From assembly GCA_965112735.1 (NCBI GenBank), contig OZ218950.1, positions 434,001 to 498,000 on the forward strand: 64,000 bases of DNA. Reading direction: 5' to 3'. Each line of letters opens with the position of its first letter. Position 1 is the first letter of the stretch. Below, in pieces: positions 10,370-21,231 of the stretch. The translations under genes were made by a program, and so were the position numbers. The stretch comes from Phaeosaccion multiseriatum (lineage: Eukaryota; Ochrophyta, other classes). Under the pieces are notes generated by a model. The model was not told where the DNA came from. It did no database searches and was given only the letters and a program-made list of their open reading frames with translations.

Positions 10370-13300
10370 TCTTCCTCCTCCTCCTCCTCTTCCTCCTCTT
10401 CCTCCTCCTCCTCCTCCTACCGCCTCCCCCCCACTCCACTTCCACAGGCGCTTCGGCGAGACAGACGCTACCCTCGGACTCGAGGACAAGATGTGGGGCA
10501 GAATGCAACAGGAGAGCCTTCGCAGGAGCAGGAGTAGGGCATCGGCATACAACCTGGAAGAGGACGCCGGGGGGGCGGGTGGACACAGTGACTCTGACGA
10601 TGGTGGGGGGGGACTGGGAGCACTCACACATAAGGGCAGACCGCTCGGGGCACGGGCAGCCGACTATGAGGATGGAGCGGGGTCGGATGATGACGATGCT
10701 TTTGGGTTGAGCAGTGAAGTGGTGGACAGACTGCACTTCGGAGGTGGCGGGGGGGGGGTGGGTGGGGGAGGGGGGGGGGCAGCGGCGGGGAGGGATCGGG
10801 GGGTGAGCAGCGGCTGGGAGGAGAAGTCGAGGAAGGAAGTGTTGGATGAGATTATCGCCAAGAGCAAGAAGGTGAGGGGAGGGAAGGAGGGAGGGAGGGA
10901 AGGAAGGAGGGAGGGAAGGAAGGGAGAAGGTGAGGGGTGAGTCTGTTGGTTTGGAGCGAAGGGAAGGCACATAGGGGCTTACAGACAAGGGGCTTGAGTT
11001 ACTGGTTCTCCAGGAGCGCATGAGGCAGGCATACGGGCAATACACAGAGGGTGCGGTGCGGTGTGTTGTGTATGTGTTTTGTGCACGGCAGAGTGAGTGA
11101 GTGAGTAAGCGAGTGTGTGTGTGAGTGAGTGAGCGAGCGTGTGAGTGAGTGTGTGTGTGAGTGAGTGAGTGAGTGAGTGAGTGAGTGAGAGTGTGAGTGA
11201 GTGAGAGTGTGAGTGTGTGTGTGTGTGTGTGAGTGAGTGAGTGAGTGAGGGAGTGTGTCATGTACAGCAGCTCTTTTGCGACAGGGATCGGCGTGGCCAG
11301 AGGGTGTGCGTGGCCGTTGTTAGTTGAGGCCCCGACCCCCCCCTTGGGGAGCGAGGGCGCCTCCTGACTTCGTGCCCCTACCCTCGTCGAGCCGAACTCT
11401 CGCCGCCTCCCTTACTATGAGCTGCGAGAGAGGTCCCCTTCGATCTCTGGAGAGGAGGGGAGGGACTGTTTGAGTTGGCTCTGTGACGGCAGCGTGAGCT
11501 GTGCAAACGGCGAGCGGCGCCACTGGAGGGATGCCTAATTTACCGGCCCTACATTTTTGCTTTTCATGGCTTTACTTCGCTTTGGTTTTCTTGACATCGC
11601 TTGACTTTGCTTCGCTTGACATCGCTTGACTCTGCTTCGCTTGACATCGCTTGACTTTGCTTCGCTTGACATCGCTTGACTTTACCTCCTCTCATCTTGG
11701 GGAGGGAGGGGAAGCACCTTTCTTTGTGCGTTGCTTTTGCTTTGCTTTGGTAGCGCGCTGTAGCCTTCCTGCCTTCACCCCTGCCCCGGTTCTCCCCGTA
11801 AACCTCCACTCTCCTCTCTCGTGCCTTCCCATACGCCCTCTACTCTCTCTCCCTTACTGTCTCTCTCCCTCCCTCTCTCGTTACTCTCTCACCCTCCCTC
11901 TCCCTCTCTTTTCCCCTCTCTCCTTTCTATCTCTCTCTCCTCGTTTTCTGTCTCCTCCCTCTTTCCTCGCCTGCCTCCCCCTCCCTCTCTCTCTCCCTCC
12001 CTCTCTCTATACTCCACTCTCTCTCTTCATCACTAGGGCCGAGCGGAGAAGGCGAAGGGCAAGGAGGAGCAAGACGCCGGGGTGGAGACTCTAGACGGGG
12101 GCTTTCATGAGCTTATGGGCTTGCTGGATATGAGGCAGTTCGACGGGGGAGGGGAGGAGAAAGGGAGGGGGCAGGACGGCAGCAAGAGGGGCAAGAAGAG
12201 GGAGCTTGACGACTACGATAAAATGATGAGGGTGAGTGCGTGCGTGCGTGGGGTGGTGGGTGGGTGAGTAGGTGGGTGGATGGGTGGGAGGATGAGTGGG
12301 TGGGTAGGTGGGTGGGTGAGTAGGTGGGTGGATGGGTGGGAGGATGAGTGGGTGGGTAGGTGGGTGGGTGGGTCGGTGGGGATGGTAGCTGATAGAGATG
12401 GGTGGGGGCTGGGGTGAAGGCGTATGGGGGGATATGGGGTGCTGCGGGTGGGCTCTGCTGCTTCTGGTTAGGAGGTTATTGATGTTCATGACACGACCCT
12501 ACTTGCTCGCTCGTGTACTTGCTCACTCCCTTACCCAGGCCCCTCACATACTTACTCACTCACTCACTCACTCACTCACTCACTCACTCACTCACTCACT
12601 CACTTACCCACCACTCACTCACTCAATCCCTCCCTCCCTCACTTACTCACTCACTCACTCCCCCTCCTCACTCAACGCCCTCCCTCACTGAATCACTCAC
12701 TCACTTACCCACTCACTCACTCACTCACTCACTCACTCCCCCTGCCCTACTCACTCACTTACCCAGCCCCGCACTCATTCACTGTATCACTCACTCTCCC
12801 AGCCACTCACTCACTCACTCCCCCTCCTCACTCAATGCCCTACTTTGTGTGTGCAGGAGTTCGTGTACGAGGCGCGAGGGAAGGCCACGGACAGGACAAA
12901 GACGGCGGAGGAGGAAGCAAAGGCAGCCAGGGACAAGCTAGACAAACTAGAGGTGAGGGGGGGAGGAGGGAGAGGGTGGAGGATGGCAGTCGATGGGTGG
13001 GGGTGGGGGCAGGCGATAGTGTGTGTACTCGTTGGAGTATTGTACGTGGTGACTCTCTCTCCCTCTCTCGCAACAGCTTTGCTTTGCTCTGCAGCAGGCA
13101 GGCAGGCAGGAAGGTCCGTTTGCCTGTGTCTGGTCCTCTTCCAACTCTTTAACCGTTGTCTGACCCCTCCCCCCTCTCCTATCCACTGCCATCCTCCACC
13201 TTCCCCCCCACTTCTTCCCCTCCCCCCTGTGTCATGTCAGGACAAGCGTAGGCGGCGTATGAATGGAGAAGAGTCGGACGATAGTGAGGAGGAGGAGGGG

Positions 13301-16300
13301 CAGGGAGGAGGGGGGGGGCGTCGAAAGGGAGCAGGCAGCGGCGAGGGGGGTGGTAAGAAGGAGAAGAGGAGAGAGGGGCCGAGGAACGACGATGAACTTG
13401 ATGACAAGTATTCCCCCGCGGAGGTGGCGGGGGGGGGGAGGTTAGACGCACAGGGTATTCTGTGGGCAGGCGAGGAGGACGAGGAGAAGGAGAGTGGGGG
13501 GGATGAGGACGACGAGGACGAGGACGAGGAGGAAGAGGAAGAGGAAGAGGAGGAAGATGAGGAGGAGGAAGACGACAGCGGTGAGTCTGACGAGGAAGAG
13601 GAGGATGAGCAGAAGCAGCGGCAGCAGCAGAAGAAGAAGACAACGAAGAAGAACGGGGTGGAGACGGCGATTCCCTACGTGCTGGAGTGTCCGCAGAGCA
13701 TGGATGAGCTCCAGGATCTCCTTGACGAGTTTGCGCACACGGCGGAGGACATCAACACCGTCGTGGACAGGATCGTCAAGTGCCATAGCGTCAAGCTAGA
13801 CACCAAGAACAAGGCAAGTGTGGTGCTGGGGAGGGGAGGGGAGGGCGTTGTACAAGAGATGGAAGGCGGAAGGGAAGGCTCCTTCCTACCTTCGTCTGTG
13901 GCCATTCTTGCTCCCACCCTCTCCCTCCAATCGTGCAGCTGCTGTCTCACCGACTGCTGCTGCTCTGCTGACTAACCCCTGTCCTTTTGGCCCCTTCTTG
14001 TGGACCCCTCGCCTGCACCCCCCCCCTTCTCTCTTGTTCTCACCCTCGTCCAACAAACTCTCCCAACTCACTACTCACACTCACACTCACACTTGTCGCA
14101 CCACCAAACCGTGTACCACCAACAGGAGAAGATGCACAACTTCTACGACGTGCTGCTGAAGCGCCTTGTGCGTGTCGGAGATCAAGCCCTCCTCCTCCCC
14201 AAGGGGGGCCCTCTTGATGGTGTGAGTCAGCTCGACTGCCTGGCGAGTGTCTTGTACAGGGTTACACAGGAGATGCCGGAGGCGGCGTCTTCGCTGTGGC
14301 ATAGGACGATGGGGGGGATGCAGAGGAGGCTGGCCAAGGTGGGTGGGTGGGGCGTGGGGGGTGAGAGAGGGAGAGAGGAAGAGACGGAGGGAGGGAGGGA
14401 GGGAGGGAGGGAGGGAGGAGAGAGCGGGAGAGAGAGTGAGGGAGGGAGGGAGAGGGGACAGGGGGAGAGAGAGAGAAGGAGAGAGAGAAGGAGAGGAAGG
14501 GCAAGAGAGAGAAAGAGAGAGATGGAGGGGGAGAGAGACAGAGAGAGAGGGAGAGACAAGGAGAGGGGGAGAGAGAGAGAAAGAGGGAGGGACTTGGTTC
14601 GAGGTTGCAAGTGTGTGGGCGCTGTTCTCCACACTTCTGTTGAAGGCAGAGAGGCGTCTCTCCCACTGAGCATCTCATCCCCCTTTTACCCCCCTCCCCT
14701 CTCCTCCGCTCCCTCGTGCCCAACCATCCACTGCCATCCTCTTCCTGTCTCCTCTCCTCCCCTCTCCTCCCCTCCCTCGTGCCCATCCATCCACTGCCAT
14801 CCTCCCTCCCTCGCTCCCTCCCACCCCCCCACCCCAGTCACTGCGTGATCACTTTGAGGGCATTGCGCCTTCCTCCGCTCGAAGCCGCTCCACCTGGCCC
14901 TCGCCTGGCCACCTCCTTCTCCTCCGTCAGATGGGCCACCTATTCCCCACCACCGACTACCGACACAGCGTGGTCACCCCAGCCCTTCTCTACTTGGGTC
15001 AGTGTCTTTCTCAGTGCCCCGTTCAGAGCTGTGCCGACCTCAGCACGGGTGTGTTTTGCTGCGGCTTGTTGCTGCAGTTCACGCTCCCTGCCGGCAGACT
15101 GTGCCCCGAGGTGTTTGCGTTTCTCACCTCGGCGTTAGCACTCTTCCTGCCCCCTCCCGCTCCCAAGGCTGTGGATGGCAACAGAGGGAAGAAGGGAAAG
15201 GCCAAGGCCAAGGCCAAGGCGAACGGGAAGGGGAAGGCGAAGGCAGCAGATGGCAAGGGCGAGAAGGGCGAGGAAGAGGAGGAAGGAAGGCAGCGTATGG
15301 CCATGGCGAGGGAGGAGAGGGAGGCGTGCATGATTACTCCGGCGCTCCGCTCGGCCCCCCTGGACTTCTTGAGAGGGAGCGCGAGTCAGTGGGATGGGAA
15401 TGGTGAGGAGGGAGGAGACTCTGCTGGTGCTGACTCGGGCTCGGGCTCGGGCGCTTCTTCGGTGGGGGCACTTGACCTGCGTCAAGCACTTGCTGCTGAC
15501 GCCGAGGGGGAAGCGGGGGAGGGGGGGGCGAGGTGAGTGAAGTGCGAGAGGGGTGGGTGGGTGGGGGGTAAGAGGGAGGGGGTGAGAGCGGGAGAGAGGA
15601 AGGGCGGGAGAGAGAGGGGGAGAAGGGGAGAGCCAGGGGGAGGGGTGAATGTTTTTCGTTTAGCCCTGTTCACGGCCATCCACAGCCTCATTCCACCAAA
15701 CCAACGCTGCTTCCTCCCCCTCCCTCCCTTATCCCACCAACAACAACTTCAGGGCCTCCTTCGCCTGCTGCACCCTGGCCGCCATCTACCGCCTTCTCTA
15801 CGCGTCCCTCGCTGGCCTGAAGCGGCGCTGCGTGGCCGTGCCCGAGGTGTTTGCCCTCCCCCTGGCGGTGCTCGAGAAGGTGCTGCCCCAGCAGGAGCCG
15901 CCGCTACCCCAGGCCCTCCAGGTGAGGGAGCCGTGTGACAGTCGGTGGGAGGGGATGGGGAGGGATGGTAGTCGATCGGGCGGATGGGGGCTGATGACCT
16001 GCTTTTTCGCTGACTTACATGTACGTCCAACCACACCATACCACACCGCCGCTGTACGGGGCTTCTTCTTCCTCCTCCTCCTCCTCCTCCTCCTCCTCCT
16101 CCTCCTCCTGTCTGTCTCTTGCTCGTGTGGCTGGATGGCAATGGATGGCAGGTAATGCACGTGAAGCTGGCAGAGGCCCTGACCTCAACAATGTCCACCA
16201 TGCTGGGGCTTGGCAGCGGTGAAGAAACAACTACCCCACCTGTAACCGCCACCGCGGCTGCTGACGAGGCCGCCGGTGCTACACAAGTTGGTGATACGCT

Positions 16301-17052
16301 GCGACTCCCTCTGGCGTGGCAGGCGAAGGGCGTGTCCTCGATCAAGGGACTGGCACCCAAATTCCAGGAGAAGTACACAATGAGGAAGGACGGGGACTTG
16401 GACAGGGACGCGGCCAAGATCAAGCAGATGCAGCGCCAGGTGAGGGGGGATGGCAGTGGATGGAGGAGATGGCAGTGGATGAGGAGGGGGGTGGCGGTGG
16501 ATGAGGGGGGGGCTGCGTGGCACGCTTTCCTTGCATGACTTGCTCGCTTGACTTTGCTTGACTTGACCTCGATGTTTGCTGCCAAAATATTTGCCCCTGT
16601 ATGCCCAACAGGTGAAGCGAGAGAAGAAGGGCGCCGCCCGTGAGCTCAAGAAGGACTCCACTTTCCTCGAGCAGCAGCGCTGGAAGGACAAGAGGGAGGA
16701 GGAGGAGACACGCAAGCAGAAGTGGAGGGAGAACCTCACCTGGCTAGAGGGCGAACAGAGCACTTGGAACCAGCAGGTGGGTGGGTGGGTGCGGCCAATT
16801 AAGCGCCTTGGATAGAAAGTGCCTCTCTCTCTGTCTCTCTCTCTCTCTCTCTGCGTGTCTGTGTGCTCTGACTCTCCCTCTCTGTGTGTCTCTGTCCCTC
16901 TCGCTCTCTTCGCCCTCTCCCCTCTCCCCCGTTGCCCGTCCACTACCATCCATCCCTCCCCTCCCCAGGTGGGCAACAAGAAGGCACGTCACCTCATCAA
17001 GGGGGGTGGAAGTGCGCAAGTCAAGAAGCCGACTGTGGGCAGGGGCCACTGA
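9304..17052 (+). CDS. NOP14: NOP14, nucleolar small-subunit processome protein
   Basis: Thirteen exons: 9304-9384, 9814-9894, 10084-10193, 10448-10871, 12037-12231, 12857-12952, 13241-13813, 14126-14338, 14838-15532, 15753-15921, 16152-16439, 16612-16776, 16969-17052. They join in frame to about 1057 residues. Diagnostic family segments are NPFERRAI, SFDDRRFGE, VLDEIIAKSK, DDYDKMMREF, IPYVLECPQSMDEL, HSVVTPALLYLGQCL and the basic C-terminal KREKKGAARELKKDSTFL. NOP14 works with EMG1 and NOC4 in 18S rRNA maturation and 40S assembly in the nucleolus. Insertions peculiar to this copy are a Gly-rich stretch in exon 4, a long Glu/Asp tract in exon 7 and a Lys/Ala/Gly linker in exon 9. Intron 7 starts with GC (AG/gcaagt). 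Introns are loaded with microsatellites. Confidence 0.95.
9743..9792 (+). repeat. (TCC)n microsatellite in NOP14 intron 1
   Basis: About sixteen TCC/CTC triplets just upstream of the exon 2 acceptor. A similar tract precedes exon 4 (about 10312-10420). These act as extreme polypyrimidine tracts. Confidence 0.85.
11096..11252 (+). repeat. (GAGT)n / (GTGA)n microsatellite in NOP14 intron 4
   Basis: Imperfect GAGT tetranucleotides interrupted by GT dinucleotides. The antisense open frame across it is an artefact of the repeat. Confidence 0.85.
12543..12830 (+). repeat. (CTCA)n tetranucleotide arrays in NOP14 intron 5
   Basis: Long runs of ACTC/CTCA with interruptions. The 5' part of the same intron (12240-12380) is a GGTG/GGTGGATG array on the same strand. 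Confidence 0.85.
12983..13195 (+). repeat. Complementary motif pair inside NOP14 intron 6
   Basis: Thirty bases after the donor lies GGATGGCAGTCGATGG, and about 50 bases before the acceptor ATCCACTGCCATCC. They are reverse complements (one mismatch), so the intron ends can pair. The same motifs recur in introns of NOT2, the channel and EML genes. Confidence 0.7.
14343..14594 (+). repeat. GA-rich microsatellite in NOP14 intron 8
   Basis: GGGA and GAGA repeats fill the first 250 bases of the intron after the donor. Confidence 0.85.
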
Positions 17053-17440
17053 GCCACTCCTGGCCACTGATCTACTGAGGCACATGCACGGCGGGGAAGG
17101 AGCGATGGCAGCAGATGTCTAGACAATAGACAACAGAGAAAGGGGCTGGCACATAGGCATTCATTCAGTAGACCTTAACCAATATCGATCCCATGATCCA
17201 GTGTCGATCCGCAATATCGGCCCTGAGACTGAAATGAAATGCATGTTCCTGGGCCCACCTGTCTTCCGTCGTTTATTCTCAAGTAAGGGAGCCCCAAAAG
17301 ACAAAAGACCCGTTTTTAGTTAGAGACACCCCAACAACGCCCCTCTCTCTTCACGAGACTGTCGTCCCCCAGGTTGGGATTCAGAGGGGAAACTGGTGTG
17401 CAGTGGATGGGCAAAAAGAAAAAAGGGAGAAAAGTAAGCG
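17053..17440. other. NOP14 3' flank
   Basis: No gene seen. This is where the NOP14 3' UTR and terminator should lie, followed directly by retrotransposon fragment A. The 110 bases before the fragment do not match the 3' UTR of the other elements. Confidence 0.5.
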
Positions 17441-18672
17441 AGCCCCAGTCGAGGGTTTCCGCTGCCTCATGCTGCGTCATCGTGGCTCGAAGGAGGGTGC
17501 ATACGTGCATACCTGATCTCCCGCTGGGAGAGGGCGCGTTGAAGGGCGAGGGACAGTTGCTGGCGCAGGAGGCCCTTGATGGGGCCCTTGGCTGCCGCCG
17601 CTGCTGGGCCGAGCCCCCGTGATGCCTTATGAGTGGCCATCGCCTCGATGAGCTCGTCCGCTTGGTGGCCCAGCGTGCCGTGGTCTCGAGTGCGATGCAT
17701 TTCAGGGTTGAAGTCCCGGGCAGGAAACTGCCCAGGTAATGAATGCGTTTGCGCTCTTCAGCGGCGACTGCTGCGTGGCCTGGAGTCGTGGATGCCAGGG
17801 CCACGTGTGTGGGTGCGGTGGGGTTGGTGACGGTGATGTCGAAGAGGAGGTTGCTCCGTAGGGGCGCGTCTGCTCCCGGGAAGCTGCCTGCTGGGTATGT
17901 GAGGTCCATCCGGAGGTCTCGTCCCGCCCTGGTGCCCGTGGGGCCGTCGGAGCAGGTCTGGTCCTCGACGCGTGCTGCTGTGCATCATCCGCCCGAAGGC
18001 CTTGACGACCAGGTGGTGGGTATGATTGTGGAGCCCGGTGCACGCGCAGATGATGGCGTGACTGGTGCTTGCCGTACAGGTGCATCCTGTGCCAAGGCAG
18101 GGTGGGGGGGGGTCTGCGTATGGGGTGGTGATGCCGAGGTTGCGACGCACGGCCATGGTCCATTCTGCTGGGGCCATGGTGTTGTGGCCGTGAGGGAGTG
18201 ATCCGAGGAAGGCCATGGCGCCCCGTCAGCGCTGGGAGTAAAGGCGGGCTGCTGCCATGTCCTGTGTCTCCTCTCCCCTCTGTGCCTCGGCCGGTGTGAC
18301 GTCGATGGTGCCAATGCTCTGCGTCAGTTCCTCGTGGCGGTGTTTGCCGATGTGGTTGATGATGGCCTTCTGGACGCCGTGGGTCGGTTGGCGGCCTGCC
18401 TGATGGCTTCTGCGTACGTTGCGTCTCGCTGTGTCTTGGGCTTGGTGGTCAGGCGGGTCGAGTGCGCGTGAGCGGCCCTCGTCGTACTGATCCTGCCCCA
18501 CTGCTTGGATGAGGGGGGCCTCAGGGATCCCCTCCTCGCGCTGGAGGTTGACGCTGTCGGCGACGCTCTTGAGGACTCCGTTGGTGAACAGCTGGTCCGG
18601 TACTCAAGAGCGTAGCCGACAGCATCAAACTCCTGCGCGAGGAGGGGATCCCTGAGGCCCCCCTCATCCAAG
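17441..18672 (-). mobile_element. R2-like retrotransposon fragment A, with inverted tail
   Basis: 17441-18600 is collinear with 21265-22430 of the near-complete element, which is the C-terminal part of its protein (endonuclease region), on the minus strand. It lacks the 3' untranslated end shared by fragments B, C and D. At the other end, 18602-18672 is the reverse complement of 18503-18574, making a hairpin with arms of about 70 bases and a 27-base loop. Such 5' inversions are typical of aborted or twin-primed reverse transcription of non-LTR elements. Frames are broken, so it is inactive. Confidence 0.8.
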
Positions 18673-18688
18673 GAGTAGGGGTGCGAGA

Positions 18689-19559
18689 TTTATATTAGAG
18701 CTTATGGGCTCAGTATTGGTGCTCTTGAGGTGAGTGGTAACCATGAATAGACGTGTGTGTGTGGTGTGGTGATGGAGAGTGATGTGCAGGAGGAGGAGAT
18801 GGCAATGGTGGTAGAGGGGGGAGGCAAGGATAATAGGGGAGTGGGAAGGAATCTTGTGTAAGCTATCCTAGTGTGGATGGTGTGGTGGACAGGTCGGTGA
18901 CTAACTGTTGGTGCTATGCTGTGCACTGATGGTCTCTATGTCTGCTGTCGTGCTTACTCCTACTCCACAGGCGTCCCCTCCGTCGATGGCTCCCATGAGC
19001 CCCCAGTCGAGGGTTTCCGCTCCTCATGCTGCGTCATCGTGGCTCGAAGGAGGGTGCCATACCTGATCTCCCGCTGTGAGAGGGCGCGTTGAAGGGCGAG
19101 GGACAGTTGTTGGCGCAGGAGGCCCTTGATGGGGCCCGTGGCTGCCGCCGCTGCTGGGCCGAGCCTCCTTGAGGCCTTGTGGATGGCCATCGCCTCGATG
19201 AGCTCGTCCGTTTGGTGGCCCAGTCTGCCGTACGTCTCGAGTGCGATGCACTTCAGGGTTGAAGTCCCGGGCAGGCAACTGCCCAGGTAATGAATGCGTT
19301 TGCGTTCTTCGGCGGCGGCTGCTACCAGGCCACGCAGCAGCCGCCGCCGAAGAGCGCCAACGCATTCATTACCTGCGTAGTTTTATGCCCGGGACTTCAA
19401 CCCTGAAGTGCATTGCCATCGAGATGTACTACGGCAGACTGAAAGTTAGAGAGGAGGACGAGTCTTTGCGCACCCGGCACCGCCCCCCTGACGGTTCCGC
19501 GCACACTCCAACCCCCCTGTTCTCATCTCCCCGCGGTAGATACCAACGGGTACCCGGGG
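18689..19559 (-). mobile_element. R2-like retrotransposon fragment B (3' end intact)
   Basis: The element's 3' terminus (plus-strand TATATTAGAGCTTATGGG) abuts the target GTGCGAGA at 18681-18688. It is followed by about 280 bases of 3' UTR, then the end of the protein frame, cut at about 19325. From there to about 19440 the sequence is inverted (reverse complement of about 19225-19325), then about 110 bases are unassigned. The right flank GGGGTGCGAGA (19557-19567) repeats the left flank and continues into a zinc-knuckle coding repeat, so an 11-base target duplication is likely. Confidence 0.8.
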
Positions 19560-19642
19560 GTGCGAGAAGCAGTCGCAACAGGGAGGACTTTGCCAGGGCC
19601 ATGGAGCTGTGACCAAGAGGTGTTCTGTTGAGGAGTGCGAGA
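19557..19642 (+). pseudogene. Stranded zinc-knuckle repeat between fragments B and C
   Basis: One 75-base unit of the family, encoding CEKQSQQGGLCQGHGAVTKR, bounded by the two insertions at its CEK codons. It is a piece of the same disrupted gene that resumes at 20745 and 27300. Confidence 0.85.
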
Positions 19643-20744
19643 ATTATATTAGAGCTTATGGGCTGAGTATTGGCGCGCTTGAGGTGAGTGGTAACCATGT
19701 GTAGACGTGTGTGTGTGGTGTGGTGATGGAGAGTGATGTGCAGGAGGAGAGGAGGGCGATGGTGGTAGAGGGGGGAGGTTAGGATACAAGGGAGTGGGAA
19801 GGGAGTGAAGTGGATCGTGGGGTGTGTGATGTGTAAGCTATCCTAGTGTGGATGGTGTGGTGGACAGGTCGGTGACTAACTGTTGGTGCTATGCTGTGCA
19901 CTGATGGTCTCTATGTCTGCTGTCGTGCTTACTCCTACTCCACAGGCGTCCGCTCCGTCGATGGCTCCCATGAGCCCCCAGTCGAGGGTTTCCGCTGTCT
20001 CATGCTGCGTCATCGTGGCTCGAAGGAGGGTGCCATACCTGAGTGCGGAGTCCTCAAGAGCGTCGCCAACAGCATCTCGACCCGCATGCCTCGTCGTACT
20101 GATCCTGCCCCACTGCTTGGATGAGGGGGGCCTCAGGGACCCCCTCCTCGTGCAGGAGGTTGACGCTGTCAGCTACGCTCTTGAGGACTCCGTTGTTGAA
20201 CAGCTGGTCCGGAAGGGCGGTCTCTTGGGGCCCTCCTCTGCGTGCGATGCGACTGAGCAGGGGGGGAAGGGTGAGCATCTTGCTGCCAAGGTATGCCGCT
20301 GGGGCGATGGCGTCGAGGCTGGTGAGACCGAGGCCTCCATGGCGCCGTGCCGTGTGGATTTGCAGTCGCTGTGTCTCCGTCCATGGCTCCTCGGGTGCAT
20401 CAGCTGCCTGCTCCAGAGGGGGGGCATCGGGGAGTCGCATGATGTGGGCAAGGGTCGCCCCGTTGATGCGGTCTGCCCTGCTGCCGAGGGCGCGCCTGAA
20501 GATGTTGGGGGCGATGGCCCCTCAGTGCGGAGCGAAGTATACCTCCAGAGAAAATACGTAGTGCACGCATACGTAGTGCATGTAGCTGATGTATTCCGCC
20601 CCCCGCGTCTTCCGCGCAAATACCTTATCCTTGGAAGTAAATTTCGCTCCGCACTGAGGGAGCGCGCATCGTGCCTTCTTCGGAACCTTAGCGCATGGCC
20701 GGGTCTGGGTGAGTACCATCCGGCAGTGGTCCTCGACCGCGTGG
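19643..20744 (-). mobile_element. R2-like retrotransposon fragment C (3' end intact, rearranged)
   Basis: It starts with the same 3' terminus directly after GTGCGAGA (19635-19642), then 3' UTR and the last about 90 bases of coding sequence. At 20041 it jumps: about 48 bases inverted, then minus-orientation sequence matching 22306-22720 of the near-complete element, so roughly 1 kb is missing. It is interrupted or ended by a 142-base TIR sequence at 20519-20660, and about 85 bases after that are unassigned. The right flank is less clean (GTGGATGTGACAAGAAGCGG) than for B and D. Confidence 0.7.
20519..20660. mobile_element. Small TIR (MITE-like) element
   Basis: Terminal inverted repeats of about 27 bases start CCCTCAGTGCGGAGCGAA on the left, with the complementary copy TTCGCTCCGCACTGAGGG on the right, enclosing about 90 bases without coding capacity. 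No clear target duplication. It sits in or at the end of retrotransposon fragment C. The superfamily is not identified. Confidence 0.55.
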
Positions 20745-20908
20745 ATGTGACAAGAAGCGGATCCAAGGAGGACTTTGCCTGGCCCATGGAGCTGTGGTGA
20801 AGAGGTGTACTGTTGAGGGCTGCGACAAGCAGCGGATCCAAGGAGGACTTTGCGTGGCCCACGGAGCTGTGGTGGTACGGAAGAGGTGTACTGTTGAGGG
20901 GTGCGAGA
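20745..20908 (+). pseudogene. Stranded pair of zinc-knuckle repeats between C and D
   Basis: Two coding units (DKKRIQGGLCLAHGAV and DKQRIQGGLCVAHGAV) end at the CE of the next unit, where element D is inserted. The sequence would continue in frame at 27300. Confidence 0.85.
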
Positions 20909-21231
20909 TGTATATTAGAGCTTATGGGCTCAGTATTGGAGCGCTCGAGGTAAGTTGTAACCATGTGTAGATGCGTGTATGTGTGGTATTGATGGAGCGT
21001 GAGGTGGAGGGGAAGAGGATGGTAAGGGTGGTAGAGTAGAGGATAATGGGGAATGGGAAGGGAGTGAAGGGGGGAGGAGGAGATGAAGGGGTGTGGGAAG
21101 GAGTGAGGTGGTGGAGGTGATATGTGAACTAGCCTACTGTGGGTGGTGCGGGTGACAAGGCGTGACTAACTGTGGTTGCTATGCTGTGTGCTGATGGTCT
21201 CGCTGTCTGCTGGCTGGTGTACTCCTGCTCC

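Noticed and set aside
11014-11050. Possible extra NOP14 exon (ERMRQAYGQYTE)
   Set aside because: It would break the phase with the next exon, and NOP14 homologues have about 20 residues between KSK and LD, matching direct joining of 10871 to 12037.
10155-11261. 368-codon minus-strand open frame
   Set aside because: It lies antisense over NOP14 exon 4 and microsatellites; its sequence is Thr/His/Ser and Arg runs produced by the repeats.
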